A stretch of 64,000 nt of DNA from Gammaproteobacteria bacterium. GTDB taxonomy: Bacteria; Pseudomonadota; Gammaproteobacteria; JAJPIJ01. Under the pieces are notes generated by a model. That model searched no databases. It was not told the origin of the DNA and saw only the letters and a list, made by a program, of their open reading frames with translations. The stretch is from positions 1 to 64,000 of the forward strand of contig JAJVHZ010000014.1 in NCBI GenBank assembly GCA_022072255.1, in the 5' to 3' direction. The translations under genes were made by a program, and so were the position numbers. This document shows, one piece after another, positions 54,285-62,646 of the stretch (the first letter of the stretch is position 1; every line of letters begins with the position of its first letter).

Positions 54285-54383
54285 CCGAACTGGCGCGATG
54301 GCAGCGGGACGCATCGTGACGTTCGCGCATCATCTCCACCGTTCGAGCCACTGCGCAGCCATCGCGGCGTCCGGGATCTCCGC

Positions 54384-54872
54384 ATGAGCACCGCCGACGC
54401 CGGATTGCTGCTGGCGGCAGAGGTTCAGGGTCCCGCACGCCGGGAACGCCGGTTCGGTTTTCGCATCGGCGGCACGGGGTTCCTCGTGCCGGCCGGCGTG
54501 GCGAGCGAGATCGTGCAGAACCCCGTCGTCCATCGCATCCCCTGGCAGACTTCGCACATGCGGGGACTCGTCGGTCACCGCGGCAACGTCGTGCCCGTGT
54601 TCGAACTGTCAGCACTGTTTCACACGGTGGTGCGCAGCGAACCCGGCGCCTACCTGCTGATCCTCGACGGCGGTGAACGTGCGGGCGGGGTCTTCGTCGA
54701 TACCTTGCCGACCATGCTCGCCTGCGAGGCCGACGAGCATCCCGATTTCAGCGGTTTGCCCTCTCCGCTGTCCGAAACCGTGCAGGGCACCCGCGTCGCC
54801 GCGGGGGAGCGCTGGTTCGAACTGGACCACATGGCGTTGTTCGCGGCGCTCGCCCGCATGCACGCGGCCTGA
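54384..54872 (+). CDS. CheW/PilI-like coupling protein
   Basis: FGFRIGGTGFLVPAGVASEIVQNPVVHRIPWQTSHMRGLVGHRGNVVPVFEL. Confidence 0.88.
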   Translation: MSTADAGLLLAAEVQGPARRERRFGFRIGGTGFLVPAGVASEIVQNPVVHRIPWQTSHMRGLVGHRGNVVPVFELSALFHTVVRSEPGAYLLILDGGERAGGVFVDTLPTMLACEADEHPDFSGLPSPLSETVQGTRVAAGERWFELDHMALFAALARMHAA

Positions 54873-54935
54873 TACCGGAATCAAAGACCCGCTGCGAGCG
54901 GCACGGCAAGAATCCCGCGAGAGGCTGCGACAGCA

Positions 54936-56330
54936 ATGAAGTCCGCAAGATGGTCGGTCCGCGCTCGCCTCATTGCCCTGGTGCTGGCAGTGCACGCCTT
55001 CGGTCTGCTGCTGGGGGCCACCCTGATGCACCGCACGGGCTCCGCGCGGGCTCACCTCGCCGATGCCCTGCCGATGACCGCCGTCATCGCGCTGGGCGTC
55101 ATTTTGGTCGGTGTCATAGCGGTGCTTGCGATCCGCAGGTGGCTCGCGCCACTGGATCGCCTGCGGATCACCCTTCAACGCGTGAACGACGGCGATATCG
55201 ACGTCCGCGCCGCGGTCGACACCGACGATGAGTTCGAGGCGCTCGGGGCCGGTATCGACAACGTCGTCGCGCACCGCTGCAGCACGCTGCAAATCGAGGG
55301 TGAAAGCTATCGGCTCCACCAGTCCGTCGGCGCGATAATGCAGGCGGTTACGCGCATTGCCGGGCGCGATCTCAGCGCCCACGCACCGGTGCGCGACGAT
55401 GCCACGGGAGCGATCGCCGAGGCGCTGAACACCATGATCGGCGACACGGCGGCGGTCCTTCGCAGCGTGACGGAAGTCGCCACCAACGTTGCCGAGACCA
55501 CCAACCTCGTCAAGTCCCAATCCGATCACATCGTCATGCTGGCCCGCGCCGAACGCGAGAACCTCGAGGAGTGCGTCAATGATCTCGAGGTGGCGGCCGA
55601 CGCCCACAGCCACATCGCGCGCATGGCGATCGCCTGCGCGGAGGCGGGAGAAAAGGCCCTGGTAGCCACGCGGATTGCGCGCGTGTCGGTGCAGAACAAC
55701 GTATCTGGGTTCCAATCCATACGCACGACGCTGGCGGACACCGAACGGCGCGTGCGGCTGCTGCTGGACCGATGCCAGGAGATATCCGGCGCGGTCAACC
55801 TCATCAGCCATCTCACCGAGCGCACCCACGTACTCGCCCTGAACGCGAGCATGCACGCCTCGGCGGTGGGCGACGCCGGTCGCGGCTTCAGCGCGGTGGC
55901 CGACGAGGTGCAGCGCCTGGCCGAGAACACCCGCGAAATGGCCTCCCAGATCAGCGATATCGTGCAAAGCGTGCAGGCAGACACCGCCGACACGATGCAT
56001 TCGCTGCAGATGCTGAGCGAGCACGTGCAGAGCGGGAACGAACTGGTCGATCGCAGCGGCCGCGACATGCAGGCCACCGAGGAGGCGGCCGGCAACCTCG
56101 TGGATCTGATCCGCAAGATCGCGGCGGCCGCGGCCACACAGAGACAGATCAGCGCAACCATACGCCAGCGCACGACGGCAATCATCGAGAACGTGAGCCG
56201 CACCGGCGCGTATCTGCTCGGGCAGGCCGAGCACACCGACAATCTCGCCGAGCAGGCGATGGCGCTGGTGGAATCGGTGAGCGCCTATCGGCTGCCGGAG
56301 GAGGACGATGAAACGTCTCCACGGGCATGA
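54936..56330 (+). CDS. PilJ-like methyl-accepting chemotaxis protein without a periplasmic domain
   Basis: Two TM helices close together; HAMP-like segments; hairpin tip LTERTHVLALNASMHASAVGDAGRGFSAVADEVQRLAENT. Confidence 0.88.
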   Translation: MKSARWSVRARLIALVLAVHAFGLLLGATLMHRTGSARAHLADALPMTAVIALGVILVGVIAVLAIRRWLAPLDRLRITLQRVNDGDIDVRAAVDTDDEFEALGAGIDNVVAHRCSTLQIEGESYRLHQSVGAIMQAVTRIAGRDLSAHAPVRDDATGAIAEALNTMIGDTAAVLRSVTEVATNVAETTNLVKSQSDHIVMLARAERENLEECVNDLEVAADAHSHIARMAIACAEAGEKALVATRIARVSVQNNVSGFQSIRTTLADTERRVRLLLDRCQEISGAVNLISHLTERTHVLALNASMHASAVGDAGRGFSAVADEVQRLAENTREMASQISDIVQSVQADTADTMHSLQMLSEHVQSGNELVDRSGRDMQATEEAAGNLVDLIRKIAAAAATQRQISATIRQRTTAIIENVSRTGAYLLGQAEHTDNLAEQAMALVESVSAYRLPEEDDETSPRA

Positions 56331-56399
56331 GCCGCGCACCGATCGCGCCACCGCGATGACCTGCCGCGCCAGGCCACGACGGACGACTTCCCAGGGCAT

Positions 56400-59174
56400 A
56401 TGAACCATCCCAGCCGCGAGGTCGTGCGCATGCTGCAGGAGGAACTGCAGGACGTCTCCGCCAGCCTGCTGTCCTCGCCGCTCGGGCCCGGGGATACGCC
56501 GGCGCTGGCGCTGCGTGATCTGTCCCGCCGCCTGCACCGCCTCGCCGGGATGGCGCGTGCCCTCGGCCTGGCCGGTCTGCAACGCGCGATCGAGCATGCG
56601 CAGATCAACGTGCGGGCATGGCTGAGCCAGCATCCCAACGCGGCGCAGCCGCAACTGTGGCGGCTGGTGGTGGAATGGCCTTTGGAGGTCAACCGCTACC
56701 TCGACCGGCTCGAATCGACGGATTCAATCGCAGCGCTCTGCAATTTTCTCGGCAACCGGGACTGGCTTCGGCCGCTGCCGCCCGAGGAGTTCGAGACCCT
56801 CGCGACGGAGCATTGCCCCGAGCCTCCGACACCGTCCCCGACGAGCGCCGAGGACTCGCTGTCGCTGAAGATCCCCGAAGACGTCTCCCCCGCGATGGTG
56901 GTCGAGCTGCTGCAGGAAGTTCCGGACCTCACCGAACGGCTGGCCCGCCTGGTGGATGCATGGAGCGAAGACGGCAAGACCACTCACAGCCTGATGGAGG
57001 CGCAGCGGGTAGCGCACGCGATCAAGGGCGCGGCCAACACGGTCGGCATCCGCGGCATCGCAAGATTCACGCACGTGCTGGAGGACGTGCTCGCCCACGA
57101 GAATCACTCGCCGACACAATCCCGACCCCTGCGTTCCCTGGTTGCGCGCGCTGTGGCCTGCCTGCACCAGATGAGCGACACGCTGCTCGGTCGGAGTTCC
57201 ACGCCGGACGATGCGGCCGCAATACTTGCGGCCATGCAGGTGCACCTCGACGGCATGGCTGCCGGCGGCCAGGCGGCGGAGGCCGCCCGTGCGGAGGGCG
57301 CCGTGGCCGGTGGGGCGGACGCCATCGCCGAGGGCGATGACGGCCTCGCTGCCGTCTCGGCGCTGCCGCCGGCCGGCATCAGGATCAATCCGGCGCTCAT
57401 CGACGAGGTATTCCGGATCGCCGGGGAATGCGCGGTGTCCGTGAATCACATGCGGGAGGAACTGCACCGCACCCGCCAGATCGTGCAGGAACTCGCGCGT
57501 CGCGTGATGGCGGCGCGGGAGCCGGTGCAGGCCCTGCTCGCGATGCGCCTCCCCGGCGGGTCGGATCCCGGTGGCGCGGCCACGGCGTTGGGGCCGGTCA
57601 GGCAGCAGGACCTGCGTGAAGCCATCGCCGATGCGCTGATCCTCGGCGAGGATCTGCAGTCTCAGGTCCGTCTCATCGAAGAGCAGCTCAATGGCCACGA
57701 ACGGCTGAACGAGGAACTGCGCGGCCGGGTACGGCAATGCCGCATGATGCCGGCCGGGGAGATCGTCCCCAGGCTCAGGCGCGCGGTGGCGCAGGCCGCG
57801 CGCCTGGCGGGCAAGGAGACCGAGCTCGCCGTCGCCGGCGGCCATACCCTGGTCGATACCTACATACTCAACGCCGTGGTGGATCCGCTCATGCACGCCC
57901 TGCGCAACGCGGTCGATCACGGCATCGAGCCGGGCGCCGAGAGGCTGCGTCAGGGGAAGTCCGCGATCGGCAGGGTGAACCTGACCTTCCAGCACGAGGC
58001 CGACGAGATACTGATCCGCTGCCAGGACGACGGGCGCGGGCTCGACGCCGCGCTCATACGTCAGCGTGCCATTGCGCGCGGGCTCATCGCCCCGGGCGAG
58101 GAGCCCGACCAGGAACAACTGGCCCGGCTGGTCTTCCGTCCCGGTTTCTCCACGCGCGAACACGCCTCGCAGACCTCCGGCCGGGGCATCGGCATGTCTG
58201 CCATCGCCGCGCAGATCGCGCGCCTCAAGGGGTCGGTGGACATACGTTCGCAACCGGGGACAGGCTGCACGATCGAGATCCGGGTACCGGAATCGATGCT
58301 GTCGGTCGGTGTCGTGCTGGTGGCCGTCAACAACTATACCGTGGCGATCTCCAATCGAGGCCTGCTGCGGGTCAGCATGATCGAGGCCGATCAGGTCCGC
58401 ACTGAGGACGAGGACCGTTACGCTGAACTGGACGGCGATCGCGTGCCGGTGCAGACGCTGAACTCGCTGCTGTTCGCCAATGCCGCCCCGCTCGCCGCGA
58501 CGCCGCATACGCAGTTGCCGGCGCTGCTCATGCGCGCAGGCGAGACCCGCCGCCTGGTCGTACTCGAGAGCATCCTCGGAACGCGCACGATGAGTCTGAC
58601 CGGCCCGGGCCTCTACCTGCGCACGATGCCGGGCCTGCTGGGCACCACGACCATGGCCGACGGAATGATCGTGCCGGTTCTGGATCTCACCGAGTTGCTC
58701 GCGCAGCCCGCCGGGTGGACGGCGAATGCGCCGCGCGAGCCGGAAGGCGCGACCCAGAAGGACAGCCGCCCCCTGGCCCTCGCCGTGGACGATTCGATCA
58801 GCATCCTCCGCGAGCTGACCCAGACCCTGGGCGCCCACGGGCTACGGACGCATACCCTGCCGGATGGCGCGCGCGCCTGGGAGTATCTGCAATCGGTCAA
58901 ACCGAGCCTGGTCATCGTCGACGCCAACATACCGGGCATGAGCGGCGCGGAGCTGTGTTCCAGGATCCGCACCGACGATCGCCTGCGTCCCGTGCCGGTC
59001 ATCATGATCAGTGCCAATGCGGACGCCTACCGTGCCCGCGCCCAGCAGGCTGGCGCCACGTGGCTGCTGCCCAAGACCGGATTGCGGCCGCTGCTCGAGG
59101 AGGTCCTGCAGCGGATTCTCGTTCCCGCCGGATCCGAGGCCGGCAAGCAGGACAACTCCTCGGTGCCGGCCTGA
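56400..59174 (+). CDS. CheA/ChpA-like hybrid histidine kinase (Hpt-like, Hpt, HATPase, CheW, REC)
   Basis: AHAIKGAANTVGI; HALRNAVDHGIE; DDGRGLD; SGRGIGMSAIAAQI; LAVDDSISILRELTQ...LVIVDANIPGMSG. Confidence 0.93.
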   Translation: MNHPSREVVRMLQEELQDVSASLLSSPLGPGDTPALALRDLSRRLHRLAGMARALGLAGLQRAIEHAQINVRAWLSQHPNAAQPQLWRLVVEWPLEVNRYLDRLESTDSIAALCNFLGNRDWLRPLPPEEFETLATEHCPEPPTPSPTSAEDSLSLKIPEDVSPAMVVELLQEVPDLTERLARLVDAWSEDGKTTHSLMEAQRVAHAIKGAANTVGIRGIARFTHVLEDVLAHENHSPTQSRPLRSLVARAVACLHQMSDTLLGRSSTPDDAAAILAAMQVHLDGMAAGGQAAEAARAEGAVAGGADAIAEGDDGLAAVSALPPAGIRINPALIDEVFRIAGECAVSVNHMREELHRTRQIVQELARRVMAAREPVQALLAMRLPGGSDPGGAATALGPVRQQDLREAIADALILGEDLQSQVRLIEEQLNGHERLNEELRGRVRQCRMMPAGEIVPRLRRAVAQAARLAGKETELAVAGGHTLVDTYILNAVVDPLMHALRNAVDHGIEPGAERLRQGKSAIGRVNLTFQHEADEILIRCQDDGRGLDAALIRQRAIARGLIAPGEEPDQEQLARLVFRPGFSTREHASQTSGRGIGMSAIAAQIARLKGSVDIRSQPGTGCTIEIRVPESMLSVGVVLVAVNNYTVAISNRGLLRVSMIEADQVRTEDEDRYAELDGDRVPVQTLNSLLFANAAPLAATPHTQLPALLMRAGETRRLVVLESILGTRTMSLTGPGLYLRTMPGLLGTTTMADGMIVPVLDLTELLAQPAGWTANAPREPEGATQKDSRPLALAVDDSISILRELTQTLGAHGLRTHTLPDGARAWEYLQSVKPSLVIVDANIPGMSGAELCSRIRTDDRLRPVPVIMISANADAYRARAQQAGATWLLPKTGLRPLLEEVLQRILVPAGSEAGKQDNSSVPA

Positions 59175-59259
59175 CCCGAGGGTATAGCCAGCCTTGTTTA
59201 TCTGTCATCTCATTCCGCAGATAATCTGCGGCTAGCTTCCGCTCAAGAAGGCGCCCGCT

Positions 59260-60594
59260 GTGCTCAAGGTTCTGGTCATTGATGACTCGCGCGTCGTGCG
59301 CAAGATGATGGTGGAGTCACTGCGCGCGGAATTCGCGGGCGCAGCCGTCGACGAGTACGATCCGTGCATCCAGGGATTCCCGGGTTCGGAATTCGGATGG
59401 TCGTATTACGACGTGGTGTTCCTCGATTACAACCTCGGGCTGGCCGGCGAGGACGGCCTCACCTGGCTGCGCAAGTTCCAGAATTTCGCCGACATGCCGC
59501 CGGTCATCATACTGACCGACGAGGAGCGCATCAGCGTCATCGTCAAGGCGATCAAGGCCGGCGCCAAGGACTACGTCCTGAAACGCGATCTCAAGAATGC
59601 GGACCTGGCCAACATCATCTACCGCGCGCTCGGTATCGAGGGAGACGAGGCCGAGGCCAACACGCTCAACGAGATCCCCGCCCTGGAGGTGCCCACCGCG
59701 GCCACCGAGCAGACGCACGGGCACGAACAGAACGCCCCGGCCACGCAGCGGCCGGAATCCACCGTGACGCGCCGTAACGGCGCGCCACAGGACACCATAC
59801 GCGTACACATCCCCGGCTACCGCATCATCGCCCCGATTGCGCAGGGCGGCATGACCACGATCTTCCTCGCCCAGAGGGTCGAGGACGACCTGGAGATCGT
59901 CCTGAAACTGATGTTCACGCGCGATCAGCCCGACACGCCGCTGCTGCGCTATTTCATGCAGGAGTACGCGCTCATCTCCAAGCTGAACCACCCCCACATC
60001 ATCAAGATCTTCGAGCGCGCGTTCGCGAAGGACTTCGCCTATATCGCCATGGAGTATCTGCCCGCCGGCAACCTGGTCGCACGCATCCGCAAGGGCCTGA
60101 TGCCGGACAAGGCGCTGCAGTACATACGCCAGATCGCCGAGGCGCTCGGGGCGGTACACAACCTGAGCATCGTGCACCGGGACCTGAAGCCATCGAACAT
60201 ACTGTTCCGCCAGAACGACACCGTGGCGATCACGGACTTCGGCGTGGCGCATTTCGCGGCCGGCATGAGCGGCATCGACGAGACGCAGGTGCTGATCGGC
60301 AGCCCGTCCTACATGAGCCCGGAGCAGTGCAAGCGTCGTCCCGTTGATCCGCGCAGCGATCTATACAGTCTCGGCGTGCTCATGTTCGAGATGCTGACGG
60401 GGGGTAAGCCGTACACGGGGCGCGGCATTCCGGAGATCATCGATGCCCACATACGGGCCCCGGTACCGCGTCTTCCCGACGAACTGCGGCAGTATCAACC
60501 GCTCATAGACGGCCTGCTGGCAAAGGATCCGGCCGAGCGGTTTCAGAGCGCCGGCGAGTTCATCGCCGGCCTGGAGTGGATCTGCCAGGGCTGA
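59260..60594 (+). CDS. Receiver domain fused to a Hanks-type Ser/Thr protein kinase
   Basis: VLVIDDSRVVRKMM...VVFLDYNLG...YVLKRD; kinase APIAQGGMTTIFLAQ, VLKLM, IVHRDLKPSNIL, ITDFGVA, GSPSYMSPEQ. Confidence 0.93.
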   Translation: MLKVLVIDDSRVVRKMMVESLRAEFAGAAVDEYDPCIQGFPGSEFGWSYYDVVFLDYNLGLAGEDGLTWLRKFQNFADMPPVIILTDEERISVIVKAIKAGAKDYVLKRDLKNADLANIIYRALGIEGDEAEANTLNEIPALEVPTAATEQTHGHEQNAPATQRPESTVTRRNGAPQDTIRVHIPGYRIIAPIAQGGMTTIFLAQRVEDDLEIVLKLMFTRDQPDTPLLRYFMQEYALISKLNHPHIIKIFERAFAKDFAYIAMEYLPAGNLVARIRKGLMPDKALQYIRQIAEALGAVHNLSIVHRDLKPSNILFRQNDTVAITDFGVAHFAAGMSGIDETQVLIGSPSYMSPEQCKRRPVDPRSDLYSLGVLMFEMLTGGKPYTGRGIPEIIDAHIRAPVPRLPDELRQYQPLIDGLLAKDPAERFQSAGEFIAGLEWICQG

Positions 60595-60614
60595 GGCCAC
60601 GCGCGTGCCGCCGC

Positions 60615-61268
60615 TCACACGTCGACGGCCGTTTCATCCGCGAGCACGGGCTGAAACAGGCCGCTGGCGGCGTCGAACATGGACAGGTGGCCGTCGGCGA
60701 TGCCGAAGTGCATGCCGTGCAGCGCGATCCGGCCGTCTTCCACGCGCTCGCCGATCCATGGATAGGTGAGCAGGTTCTCCATGCTCAGCCTCACGATCTG
60801 GTACTCCATGTGAAGCAGTCGCTCCGCCGGTGGCAGCGGCAGGCGCATCATGCGATCGCGCGCGGTCATCGCGATGTTCATCCAGCTGCCGATGAATTCG
60901 GCGTTGGGTATCTGGTTGTGATAGCCTTCCAGAAGCGCCGCCGCGCCACCGCAGCGCGCGTGACCCATCACGACGATGTGCGACACGTTCAGATGCAGCA
61001 CGGCGAATTCCAGGGCCGCGCCCGTCGCCTGGTGCCGCGCGATCGGCGAGTTTGGCGGCACGAGGTTGGCGACGTTGCGCAGAACGAACACTTCGCCCGG
61101 GGTGGTGTCAAATATGGTCGCGGGATCGACCCGGCTGTCGCAGCAGGCGATGAACATGGTCTGCGGGGATTGCCCGCGCGCCTCGAGATCCCTGAACAGT
61201 TTCTGGGCCGCCGGGAATCTGGTACGACGGAATCGCCGGTAGCCGGAGATCAGACCTTCGATGCTCAT
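60615..61268 (-). CDS. Beta-class carbonic anhydrase
   Basis: FIACCDSRVDPATIF, VLRNVANLVPP, VMGHARCGGAAALL. Confidence 0.95.
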   Translation of the reverse strand: MSIEGLISGYRRFRRTRFPAAQKLFRDLEARGQSPQTMFIACCDSRVDPATIFDTTPGEVFVLRNVANLVPPNSPIARHQATGAALEFAVLHLNVSHIVVMGHARCGGAAALLEGYHNQIPNAEFIGSWMNIAMTARDRMMRLPLPPAERLLHMEYQIVRLSMENLLTYPWIGERVEDGRIALHGMHFGIADGHLSMFDAASGLFQPVLADETAVDV

Positions 61269-61319
61269 GAGTTCAACCTCGCTTCAATCACGGGTCACGC
61301 GCTGAGTGATGAAAGCGGT

Positions 61320-62621
61320 ATGTCCGATCCACGCATCATCCGGGCGTCGGCGGCTATGACGGACCCCGTAGCGCATCATATCGCACTCGACCAGCGCCTT
61401 GTTGAGACGGCCCAGGCCATCAAGCTGCTCACCGCGCTGGCATGGCCGGAGTCCGCCTACGAGGAGTTCCGGAAAGGATGGCGGCGGGGCAACGCTCGAC
61501 TGCCGCAGGTCGAATACCCCCGCAACGACCACGCAAGCCGCATCCCCTCGCTGCTGTCGATCATGGCGGCCTGCGATCGCGGCCATCCCCTCGGCAACTA
61601 CGTCTACCTGACGGCGGAAAGCTACCTGCTGGCGGCCCGCATGCTGCAGTGTATCGGTCAGCCGGAATTCCTGGAGTTGTCGGTGAGTCTCTATGGCCAG
61701 CCGAAGGAGGTCATAGCAGCCGGCAGCCTGACACACCTGCACGCCGCGGAGTTCTTCGCCGAGATGACCGGTGAGTTCGCCAACGCGGCGTCGATACCGG
61801 AGGCGGAGTTCTCGCTCGGCTCAGAGGACGTCGCCGAGGCCCTGCGCAGCCGCCTGGTCCCGTTCTTCTCTTATCACCCCGTCAAGGTCGTCATCGACCC
61901 GGCGATGGCGTCCAAGGCCGCCGCCGGCGCGCTGCGCATACGCCTGCGATCGGCCACGCGCTTCACCGCGATGGACGTCGCTCAGCTGATCCATCACGAG
62001 GGATACGTCCACATGCTCACCGCGTTGAACGGGCGGGAACAGCCCCGGCTAGCCAGCCTCGGCCTGGCCGCCCCGCGCACGACGTGGACACAGGAGGGGC
62101 TGGCGACGTTTTCCGAGCTGGTCAGCGCCTCGGTCGATCTGCACCGGATGCGCCGCATCGCGCTGCGCACTCACGCGGTTCAGATGGGGCTGGATGGCGC
62201 GGATTTCATCGACATCTTCCGCTTCTTCCTCGACTCGGGGCAGGAGGAGTACGAGAGCTTTCAGTCGGCGGCCCGCATCTTCCGCGGCGGCGATCCGCGC
62301 GGCGGTGTGGTGTTCACGAAAGACGTCGTGTATCTGCTGGGGTTGCTGCGCACGCACACCTTCCTTCGCAAGGCGGTGCAGTCCAACAAGTTTCACTATG
62401 CCGAACACCTGTTCGCGGGACGCATGACGCTGGGAGATGTCATCGCGCTGGAGCCGTACTTCGAGAGCGGGGTCATCGCTCCGCCGCTGTACGAGCCGCC
62501 GTGGCTGCAGCAGCGCAGCTGCCTGGCCGCCTATCTGTGCTATTCGATCTTCGCCAACAAGATAGACCTCGCGGCGGTCAGCCTCGAGGACTTCCAGAAC
62601 ATGGAGCAGCGCGCGCCATAG
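61320..62621 (+). CDS. QEGLA-motif (DUF1704-like) protein
   Basis: LIHHEGYVHMLTALNGREQPRLASLGLAAPRTTWTQEGLATFSEL. Confidence 0.75.
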   Translation: MSDPRIIRASAAMTDPVAHHIALDQRLVETAQAIKLLTALAWPESAYEEFRKGWRRGNARLPQVEYPRNDHASRIPSLLSIMAACDRGHPLGNYVYLTAESYLLAARMLQCIGQPEFLELSVSLYGQPKEVIAAGSLTHLHAAEFFAEMTGEFANAASIPEAEFSLGSEDVAEALRSRLVPFFSYHPVKVVIDPAMASKAAAGALRIRLRSATRFTAMDVAQLIHHEGYVHMLTALNGREQPRLASLGLAAPRTTWTQEGLATFSELVSASVDLHRMRRIALRTHAVQMGLDGADFIDIFRFFLDSGQEEYESFQSAARIFRGGDPRGGVVFTKDVVYLLGLLRTHTFLRKAVQSNKFHYAEHLFAGRMTLGDVIALEPYFESGVIAPPLYEPPWLQQRSCLAAYLCYSIFANKIDLAAVSLEDFQNMEQRAP

Positions 62622-62646
62622 TCGGGCACGGTGCGACCCGCCGGCG

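Noticed and set aside
54609-58838. Long minus-strand ORFs (681 and 704 aa) over the MCP and CheA genes
   Set aside because: Shadow frames antisense to well-supported CheW, MCP and CheA genes.
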